From JBGAJN01 sp044224905 (GTDB taxonomy: Bacteria > Verrucomicrobiota > Verrucomicrobiia > Limisphaerales > JBGAJN01), in assembly GCA_044224905.1 (NCBI GenBank), contig JBGAJN010000003.1, positions 186,001-250,000 on the forward strand: a stretch of 64,000 nucleotides of DNA, written 5' to 3'. The position numbers were made by a program, and so were the translations under genes. The notes beneath the pieces were generated by a model. That model saw only the letters and a list, made by a program, of their open reading frames with translations. It did not search any database and was not told where the DNA came from. Numbering within the stretch: the stretch's first letter is position 1; every line of letters begins with the position of its first letter. Shown here piece after piece: positions 53,770-61,726 of this stretch.

Positions 53770-55605
53770 ATGGATAGTCTGGGGGTGCATCGTCCACGGA
53801 ACGTCGACTGGAAGCGCGCGGCGGCGCTGCTCTACGGCGATTGGGGGACCAGCAAAGCCTATGTCATCGGCTTCGCGTTCAGCGGCGGCGTGGCGGCGGT
53901 GGGATATCGGTCGTTGCCAATCATCATCGCGGTCAGCTTGCTCACCGCGTTGGTGGCGTACAATTACATCATTGTCTGCCGGCATTTCCCCGACGGTGGC
54001 GGAGTGTACTCGGCAGCCCGCGATCAGAGCCGGTTGCTGGCGGTGATCGGCGCGTTGCTGCTCGTGGCGAATTTCACCGTGACCGCCGCGATGAGCGGAT
54101 GGGCGGCGATGGTTTATCTTCGCGTCCCGAAGGAGTGGTTGATCATGGCGACTTTGGGATTGGTGGCGACGGTGGGCTTGATGAATTACTTCGGGCCGAA
54201 GCACACCGGCAGCGCCGCCATCTGGCTGGCTGTCCCGATGGTGGTGGTCGTTGTGGCGATTGCGGCGTTTTCGGTCCCGCACCTTTCCACGGTCAACTTG
54301 GAAGCTCCCGCACCCGACTTGAAGACCAACTGGGTCGCGTTCGTGGGCATGATTCTCGCGCTGAGCGGTGTCGAGGCGATTGCGAATTTAACCGGCGTAA
54401 TGAAGCTGGATCACGGCTCCTCGATGGACAAGCCGCATGTCTCGCGCACGGCAACGCTTTCGATCGGCATTGTGGCGCTGGAAGTGGTGGTCGGAACGGC
54501 GCTGCTGGGTTGGGCGATGCTTTCGTTGCCCAAGAGCCTGGAGCCGACTCTGCGCGGACGGTGGGAAGACATGCTGAGTGTGCTGGCCGAGCAGTATGGC
54601 ACGATGGCGTTCAATCCGGTGATGGGAAAGCTGTTCGCGATCGGCACGGGAATTGTCGTCGGCTTGCTGCTGGTCAGCGCGGTGAACACCGCCATTGGCG
54701 CGCTGATCGGTCTGATCTACATGCTCGCCCGCGATGGCGAAATGCCGCGCCCGTTTCTCAAACTCAACTCGCACGGAGTTCCCTGGTGGCCGCTGGCGAT
54801 CGCCACGTTGTTTCCGATGTTGACGGTCGCCTTTGCCCCCAACCTGGAAACCTTGATGGGCTTGTATGCCATTGGAGTGGTCGGAGCCATCGCGGTGAAC
54901 TTGGGCTCGTGTTCCTTCAACAAGAGTCTGGGACTGAAGCTTCACGAGCGCGGCATCATGATCTTTACGTTCGTGACGCTCTTCGTGGTCGAGTTGACGG
55001 TGGCGCGCGTGAAGGATGGGGCCCTGTTCTTTGCGATCTGTGTGCTCGGGCTGGGTTTGTCCTTGCGCGGTTGGTCGCAGAAGCGGGCCGGCCTGCGCAC
55101 GGTGACCGTGAGCGAGGAGATCGCAGCGGCTGTCTCGCCGGCGGCTGTGGCTGCGCTGCGCCCGCAATTGCAGCCAACACAATCCATCATGGTGGCCGCG
55201 CGAGGCGTGACGCCGGTGTTGCGTTTTGCGCTCGAAGAGGCGCGGCTGCGTGGCTCCAATCTGTACGTGCTGTTCGTCAAGGAGCTTGCCGTCTCCTTGC
55301 CCGGACCCGTGCAGGCGCTCGATGGCGCGGAACGGCCCCGGTGGCAGACCGATCCGCAGGCGGCGGCAATCATGGCCACCATGCTCGAATTGGGCAAAGA
55401 GGAGGGGGTCGCAGTGGTTCCGCTTTATACAGTGAGTGAGAATCCTGCGGCCACGATTCTCGACCTCTCGGCGACACTCGGCATTGACATGCTCATCCTA
55501 GGATCGCCGCATCGCCGGACGTTTGCCTCGCTGTTGAAGGGCAACGTCGTCAACGAAGTGGCCAACAGCCTTCCCGAAAACATTCAATTGCTTCTCCACG
55601 GCTGA
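53770..55605 (+). CDS. APC-family amino acid permease fused to UspA domain
   Basis: 611 residues. Residues ~20-445 are an APC-type permease with 11-12 spans and motifs such as AALLYGDWGTSKAYVIGFAF, FPDGGGVYSAARDQSR, MILALSGVEAIANLTGVMKLD, LIGLIYMLARDGEMPRPF. From ~455 a cytoplasmic universal-stress (UspA) domain follows (IMVAARGVTPVLRFALEEA ... DMLILGSPHRRTFASLLKGNVVNEVA). The Gly loop is partly lost (GSPHRR for G-2x-G), so ATP binding is doubtful. The Usp part may sense energy state to gate import. 127 bp after the DUF2238 gene; the methyltransferase starts 8 bp later. Confidence 0.85.
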   Translation: MDSLGVHRPRNVDWKRAAALLYGDWGTSKAYVIGFAFSGGVAAVGYRSLPIIIAVSLLTALVAYNYIIVCRHFPDGGGVYSAARDQSRLLAVIGALLLVANFTVTAAMSGWAAMVYLRVPKEWLIMATLGLVATVGLMNYFGPKHTGSAAIWLAVPMVVVVVAIAAFSVPHLSTVNLEAPAPDLKTNWVAFVGMILALSGVEAIANLTGVMKLDHGSSMDKPHVSRTATLSIGIVALEVVVGTALLGWAMLSLPKSLEPTLRGRWEDMLSVLAEQYGTMAFNPVMGKLFAIGTGIVVGLLLVSAVNTAIGALIGLIYMLARDGEMPRPFLKLNSHGVPWWPLAIATLFPMLTVAFAPNLETLMGLYAIGVVGAIAVNLGSCSFNKSLGLKLHERGIMIFTFVTLFVVELTVARVKDGALFFAICVLGLGLSLRGWSQKRAGLRTVTVSEEIAAAVSPAAVAALRPQLQPTQSIMVAARGVTPVLRFALEEARLRGSNLYVLFVKELAVSLPGPVQALDGAERPRWQTDPQAAAIMATMLELGKEEGVAVVPLYTVSENPAATILDLSATLGIDMLILGSPHRRTFASLLKGNVVNEVANSLPENIQLLLHG

Positions 55606-55613
55606 TTCTTCCG

Positions 55614-56390
55614 ATGAAGCTCAAGGATCGACTTCGTTACACCATCTGCGAGCTCGGTCATCGGCCGTGGGTCGCCAAGCTCGCGCGGCTGCCGGGAATT
55701 CAACGGGTCGTATCGGCATTGCCCGGCGGCAAGGCGCTCTATCGAACCGGCTGGGAGCGCCTGCATCCGTTCGATCGCCAGCATGGCATCGACACGAGCG
55801 GTGCCGATCGCATCGATCCGCAGCTTGCGAATGAAGCGGCCTTTGCGCATGCGCATTCGTATGGCGGCTCGCAGCCGGGCTTGGTGCGCGCTGCGCTGGC
55901 GATGCTCCAACGGCTCGAGACCGCGACGTTCGTGGATCTGGGTTGCGGCAAAGGGCGTCCGCTCTTCGTTGCCACGGAATTTCCATTTCGCGACATTGTG
56001 GGCGTGGAGTTCTCGCCGCGTTTTGTGGAAATCGCGCGCGAGAATGCCGCTGCAATGGCGGAACGTTACCCCGAGCGCACGCGGGTGCGAATCGAGCAGG
56101 GCGATGCGGGCGCCTATGTTTTCCCTCCCGGAGATATCGTGCTGTTTCTCTACAATCCGTTCGGTGAAGTGATCATGCGCCAGGTGGTTGCGCAATTGGA
56201 GGCGGCAATGGTGGCGGAGCCGCGGCGCGTTTACGTGATCTACTACAATCCGGGATTCGGCCAGATCTTCGACTCTTCGCCGGCGTTGCAACGCCATTTC
56301 ACGCAGACAATTCCCCATGCACCGGACGAGCAGGGGTTCGCTCCTTCGTCCGAAGACACGTTGACGATCTGGCGCGGCGGAACTGCGTAA
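55614..56390 (+). CDS. Class I SAM-dependent methyltransferase
   Basis: 258 residues. The Rossmann SAM-binding motif I is FVDLGCGKG (106-114), the acidic residue after strand 2 is Glu132 in GVEFSPRFVEIARENA, and strand 4 is GDIVLFLYNPFGEV (NPF in the NPPY place). The N-terminal ~100 residues are a substrate region unlike the usual families (YTICELGHRPWVAKLARLP). Nucleic acid or small-molecule substrate unknown. It starts 8 bp after the transporter, so they share an operon. Confidence 0.85.
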   Translation: MKLKDRLRYTICELGHRPWVAKLARLPGIQRVVSALPGGKALYRTGWERLHPFDRQHGIDTSGADRIDPQLANEAAFAHAHSYGGSQPGLVRAALAMLQRLETATFVDLGCGKGRPLFVATEFPFRDIVGVEFSPRFVEIARENAAAMAERYPERTRVRIEQGDAGAYVFPPGDIVLFLYNPFGEVIMRQVVAQLEAAMVAEPRRVYVIYYNPGFGQIFDSSPALQRHFTQTIPHAPDEQGFAPSSEDTLTIWRGGTA

Positions 56391-56865
56391 GCAACCCGCC
56401 CAATTCTCCCAGAAGCTGGCGCGTCCCGTGGCGGGCGGTTCCATCGTGCGATGGTCCCTGCGGCGCTCACCAATCACGCTGTTTGAAACCGCCGTAAGGC
56501 TGCTCGGATAGTCGGCACGTTGCAGTTTGTTTCATGGAGTTGTTCCGGAGCAGAAAAAATCATGATGAGCAAAAGGAGCCAGCGGTTCTCCGGGGCCAGG
56601 TCGTTGTAAAAATTTGTCTGCAGCTAGATCGCCCTGCAAACAAAGGGGTTTAGGCATTTCACAAAATTCATTCATGGATCGTGGCACCGCCGTTGCTAAA
56701 GGGGCATGACTTCGGTTTTGGACCGGTCGGATTGCAGTTAGTCGCCAAGGTGGACGTGGGGCGAGCATTTGAGTCCGCAGGCCTTACCGATGAGCGCGCC
56801 GCGTGGCCGTTCAAGAGAGTCCGGCAGTGAATCGAATCGTGGCAGTAAAACCAAAAACAAACTAA
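56391..56865. other. Regulatory gap upstream of glnK
   Basis: 475 bp without a gene between the methyltransferase and glnK. It holds the sigma-54 promoter at 56682. I see no NtrC-type enhancer palindrome in it, and no repeat. Confidence 0.6.
56682..56697 (+). promoter_or_regulatory. Sigma-54 (-24/-12) promoter for glnK-amtB
   Basis: TGGCAC-CGCCG-TTGCT: exact fit to the sigma-54 consensus TGGCAC-N5-TTGCW, with the invariant GG and GC ten bases apart. The glnK ATG is about 170 bp downstream, leaving a long leader. Confidence 0.8.
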
Positions 56866-57204
56866 ATGAAAAAAGTCGAAGCAATCATAAAGCCCTTCAA
56901 GCTCGAGGAAGTGAAAGACGCCCTCGGTGACATCGGCATCGAGGGTATGACCGTTAGCGAAGTGAAAGGATTCGGGCGCCAGAAAGGCCACACCGAAATC
57001 TATCGCGGCAGCGAATACACGGTCGATTTCCTGCCCAAGATCAAGCTGGAGCTCGTCCTTGCTGACAGCCAGGTCGAAGCCGCCGTCAACGCGATCATCA
57101 AAACCGCCAAGACCGGCAAGATCGGCGACGGCAAGGTGTTCGTGTCCTCGGTCGAACAAGCCATCCGTATCCGCACGGAAGAGAAAGGTGAAGCCGCCGT
57201 TTAA
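56866..57204 (+). CDS. glnK: Nitrogen regulatory protein PII (GlnK type)
   Basis: 112 residues, full length for PII. KKVEAIIKPFKLEEVKDAL at the N-terminus, the T-loop IYRGSEYTVDFLPK with Tyr51 (the usual uridylylation site), the B-loop TGKIGDGKVFVSSVEQAIRIRT. It reads nitrogen and energy state by binding 2-oxoglutarate and ATP/ADP, and blocks the ammonium channel when nitrogen is plentiful. Named GlnK because amtB follows by 38 bp. No glnD or ntrBC is in the window. Confidence 0.96.
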   Translation: MKKVEAIIKPFKLEEVKDALGDIGIEGMTVSEVKGFGRQKGHTEIYRGSEYTVDFLPKIKLELVLADSQVEAAVNAIIKTAKTGKIGDGKVFVSSVEQAIRIRTEEKGEAAV

Positions 57205-57242
57205 TCGTCCCCCACAACCAACTACACACTCATACACATACG

Positions 57243-58769
<1,527 letters not shown>

Positions 58770-58787
58770 TTAGCTCCTGTTCGATTC

Positions 58788-58836
58788 GTCGCTGCGTCAA
58801 TTAACGCCGGCCGAGAGCCGCGATTGACGCAGCGAC
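58788..58836 (+). terminator. Rho-independent terminator of amtB
   Basis: 14-bp stem GTCGCTGCGTCAAT (58788-58801) / ATTGACGCAGCGAC (58823-58836), then TTTTTG. The loop is 21 bases and can itself pair (GCCGGCC...). It starts 18 bp after the amtB stop. Confidence 0.9.
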
Positions 58837-58881
58837 TTTTTGTACCTTGAAGGTTTTCGAGTTGCTACGAAACGGCGTCGA

Positions 58882-59721
58882 TCACACCGCCTGGATGAGC
58901 AGGGCGGTGGTGTTGTCCCGGCCGGAGTTAGCCAGCGCGGCTTCGACCAATTGATGCGCAGGGTTCTCGTCGGCGGTGGTTGGCGGATTGCGCAAGAGGT
59001 CTTCGATCTGATTGTCGTAGAGGCCGTCGATCAATCCGTCGGTGCAGAGGAGAAACATGTCGCCGCGTTCGTAGCCCACGGCGCCGATCTGCGGGTCGAC
59101 GAACTGGTTGTTGCCGCCAAGGGATTTTTGCAGGACGCTGCGGCGGGGATGATTGCGCGCTTCGCGTTCGTTGAGTTTGCCGTTGCGGTACAGCCAGCCC
59201 ACGTGCGTGTCGTCGTGGCTGAGTTGTTTGATTCCGCCGCCGCGCGAAGGAAGATAGTAAATGCGGCTGTCGCCGATGTGGCCGAAATACATCCAGCCCG
59301 GAGTGAACCAGCAGAGGCTCAGGGTGGTTTCCATGCCGGCGCATTCCTCGTAGGAACTACCGACGTAGGCAAGCGCGCGGTGAACCTGCGCGAACAATTC
59401 GGTCAAGACGTCGCCGAATCCGGCATCCAGTCCGATGGCGGATTGCTGGAACGATTTCGGAAGGAGCGTCGTGATCTTCTCCACTGCAATGCGGCTGGCA
59501 AATTCGCCGGCCATCGCGCCGCCCATGCCGTCGCTGACGGCGAACGCGAAGTCCGAGTCGCTCGTGGAAGCTTCACCAAACTTTCCCAGGCGGTACGTCT
59601 CGCGAGAATCGAAGCGCAGAGCGAGGAACGAGTCTTCGTTATTTTTGCGCACTTTTCCGCGGTCAGTGCGGCCAAACCATTTTAGATTCCCGGGTTTGGG
59701 CTTTTTCCGTTTTGGATCCAT
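58882..59721 (-). CDS. PP2C-type protein phosphatase
   Basis: 279 residues. PPM/PP2C motifs in order: GRTDRGKVRKNNEDSFLAL near residue 17, AVSDGMGGAMAGEFAS, YFGHIGDSRIYYLPSR, LLCTDGLIDGLYDNQIE and GRDNTTALLIQAV at the end. The Asp residues that bind the two metals (DG in SDGMGG, TDG, GRDN) are present. It removes phosphate from Ser/Thr. It lies 12 bp after the mini-kinase gene in the same operon, so a matched kinase/phosphatase pair is likely. Convergent with amtB. Confidence 0.93.
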   Translation of the reverse strand: MDPKRKKPKPGNLKWFGRTDRGKVRKNNEDSFLALRFDSRETYRLGKFGEASTSDSDFAFAVSDGMGGAMAGEFASRIAVEKITTLLPKSFQQSAIGLDAGFGDVLTELFAQVHRALAYVGSSYEECAGMETTLSLCWFTPGWMYFGHIGDSRIYYLPSRGGGIKQLSHDDTHVGWLYRNGKLNEREARNHPRRSVLQKSLGGNNQFVDPQIGAVGYERGDMFLLCTDGLIDGLYDNQIEDLLRNPPTTADENPAHQLVEAALANSGRDNTTALLIQAV

Positions 59722-59733
59722 GATGAGTGCGCG

Positions 59734-60114
59734 CTAGAAGCCCGGAAGGATCGTGGCGAACTCGAAATCGATGATGCAGAAGCGGCCGTCGGATTGACGG
59801 TAGGTCACATTGCGCATGTCGGGATCATCATGGCGGACGCCGTAGGCTTCAAGCTCGGCGAAGAGTTCCTTGGCCCTTTGGGCGTCGAGGTGTTCCAAGC
59901 GGCTGCCGCAATTGGTGGTGATAATGCGAACCTTGTTTTCGTCGGCTTCGAGGAGTTTGGGGACGAAATTGCACCCGCGCTTCTCCAGATGACGGAGCAC
60001 GCGAACTTCGTTGGTAAAACGTTCGAGCGCGTTGGGGCCGTGATACGCCTTGATCACGCGTCCGTCGAACGTCAGGTTCACCGTTGCGCGGAGCGTATCT
60101 TTTACTTTCAGCAT
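59734..60114 (-). CDS. Minimal Ser/Thr kinase-like protein (126 aa)
   Basis: 126 residues from 60114 (MLKVKDTLRATVN); 9 residues more if started at 60141. It keeps the kinase core: Lys in GRVIKAYHG, helix-C-like FTNEVRVLRHLEKRG, catalytic-loop HDDPDMRN with His-x-Asp and Asn, and metal-binding DFEFA in place of DFG. It is far shorter than usual kinases (~250 residues); everything after the DFE loop is absent, much like small RIO/Bud32-type kinases. It is followed 12 bp later by the PP2C gene. It may phosphorylate proteins or small molecules. Confidence 0.65.
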   Translation of the reverse strand: MLKVKDTLRATVNLTFDGRVIKAYHGPNALERFTNEVRVLRHLEKRGCNFVPKLLEADENKVRIITTNCGSRLEHLDAQRAKELFAELEAYGVRHDDPDMRNVTYRQSDGRFCIIDFEFATILPGF

Positions 60115-60141
60115 AATGGCATGGCCGAGGTCACGCTCCAC

Positions 60142-60529
60142 GATGCGTCATCGCGCCGATAGATCAAATGCAAATTCCACCTGCGCCAGAGCACAGGTCG
60201 CGTTGGTTTCGTGAGCGCGAAACACCCGGCAACTAGCGGCAAGCTCCTTGCATGAATCGATTCGATTACGGTTTGAACGATTGGATAATTCTGCGCATCG
60301 CGAACAAATGCGCGCAGGGGGGCATCTGATCCAGGGTTCTGGTGGAATAATTTTTGATGATGCCGAATTCCTTTGTTGGACGCGGTTTGCGCGGGGCACC
60401 GTTGGCTCAATAGTAAATTTCTTGCGCTATGGCATCTCGCCTGCTGAAATATTTGGACACGGTTAAGACTGCAATTGTTGGCGCAGTTTGATCGCAAAAA
60501 ATCCTTAACCCAAATACACAACAACGCAC
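60142..60529. other. Gene-free stretch between mini-kinase and glnII
   Basis: 388 bp holding the divergent promoters of the kinase/PP2C operon and glnII. It contains the sigma-54-like site at 60430; no repeat or terminator is recognised. Confidence 0.55.
60430..60445 (+). promoter_or_regulatory. Candidate sigma-54 promoter for glnII
   Basis: TGGCAT-CTCGC-CTGCT: the invariant GG (60431) and GC (60443) are ten bases apart, but it differs from the consensus at two positions (C to T in the -24 part, T to C in the -12 part). The start codon is ~85 bp downstream. Confidence 0.5.
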
Positions 60530-61576
60530 ATGGCGAAATACAAACTAGAATACCTCTGGCTCGACGGCTACGAACCCGTCGCCAACCTCCGCGGCAAAAC
60601 GCAGCTCAAAGAATTTAAGAGCTTCCCGAAACTCGAAGAACTCCCGTGGTGGGGTTTCGACGGCAGCTCGACCCGTCAGGCCGAAGGCCGCAGCTCTGAC
60701 TGCATGCTCAAGCCAGTTGCGGTTTACCCTGATGTCACGAAGGAAAACGGCGTCCTGGTCATGTGCGAAGTCTACATGCCGGACAAAAAGACTCCGCATC
60801 CGAGCAATGGCCGCGCGAACATTCCTGATGATCCGGGCGCATGGTTCGGTTTCGAACAGGAATATTTCCTCTACAAGAACGGCAAGCCGCTTGGCTTCCC
60901 GGATTCCGGCTTCCCGTATCCGCAAGGTGAATACTACACCGGCGTTGGCTACAAGAACGTGGGCAGCATCGCTCGCGAAATCGTGGACAAGCACCTCGAC
61001 CTCTGCCTCGCTGCTGGGATCAACCACGAAGGCATCAACGCCGAAGTGGCGAAGGGCCAGTGGGAATTCCAGATCTTTGGCAAGGGTTCGAAGAACGCCG
61101 CTGATCAGGTTTGGGTCGCGCGTTACATTCTCATGCGCCTTTGCGAGAAGTACGAAGTGGACGTGAACTGGCATTGCAAGCCCCTCGGCAAGGACGTTGA
61201 TTGGAACGGTTCCGGCATGCACTCCAATTTCTCCACGGAATACATGCGCGAAGTGGGCGGCAAGGAATACTTTGAAGCCCTCATGGCCGCGTTCGACAAG
61301 TATAAGAACGAACACATCGCGGTGTATGGCCCCGACAATCACCTGCGCTTGACCGGCCTGCACGAAACGCAGTCGATCGACAAGTTCAACTACGGCATCG
61401 CCAACCGCGGCGCCTCGATCCGTGTTCCGCATAGCTTCGTGGACAACGGCTACAAGGGATACCTCGAAGATCGCCGTCCGAACTCCCAGGGCGATCCGTA
61501 CAAGATCGCTGGTCGCATTCTGCAGACGATCAATACGGTTCCGACGCCCGGTAAAAAGGGCGGCAAGGGCAAGTAA
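60530..61576 (+). CDS. glnII: Glutamine synthetase, type II (GSII)
   Basis: 348 residues, the length of GSII and far shorter than GSI (~470). The family landmarks are WWGFDGSSTRQAEGRSSDCML, ARFP-type region FGFEQEYFLY (metal ligands), GINHEGINAEVAKGQWEFQI, NWHCKPLGKDVDWNGSGMHSNFST, and the C-terminal NRGASIRVPHSFVDNGYKGYLEDRRPNSQGDPYKI region read in short pieces. It makes glutamine from glutamate, ammonia and ATP in the cytoplasm. The nearby PII-AmtB genes and sigma-54-like site fit nitrogen control. The Lys-rich tail (PGKKGGKGK) is unusual. Confidence 0.95.
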   Translation: MAKYKLEYLWLDGYEPVANLRGKTQLKEFKSFPKLEELPWWGFDGSSTRQAEGRSSDCMLKPVAVYPDVTKENGVLVMCEVYMPDKKTPHPSNGRANIPDDPGAWFGFEQEYFLYKNGKPLGFPDSGFPYPQGEYYTGVGYKNVGSIAREIVDKHLDLCLAAGINHEGINAEVAKGQWEFQIFGKGSKNAADQVWVARYILMRLCEKYEVDVNWHCKPLGKDVDWNGSGMHSNFSTEYMREVGGKEYFEALMAAFDKYKNEHIAVYGPDNHLRLTGLHETQSIDKFNYGIANRGASIRVPHSFVDNGYKGYLEDRRPNSQGDPYKIAGRILQTINTVPTPGKKGGKGK

Positions 61577-61630
61577 GCAGATTCCGTTTTTCGCCTCGGA
61601 GCAACCGGGGACTTAAACAGAGAAACCGAG

Positions 61631-61658
61631 CCGGCGCGGAGGGCAACCTTCGCGCCGG
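61631..61658 (+). terminator. Rho-independent terminator of glnII
   Basis: 12-bp stem CCGGCGCGGAGG / CCTTCGCGCCGG (one G-U pair) with a GCAA tetraloop, followed by ATTTGTTTTG. Confidence 0.85.
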
Positions 61659-61726
61659 ATTTGTTTTGTCTCGGCGGATTGGTCAACGGACAGCGATCTT
61701 CGGCTATTGAGTAGAATTGTCCCGAC

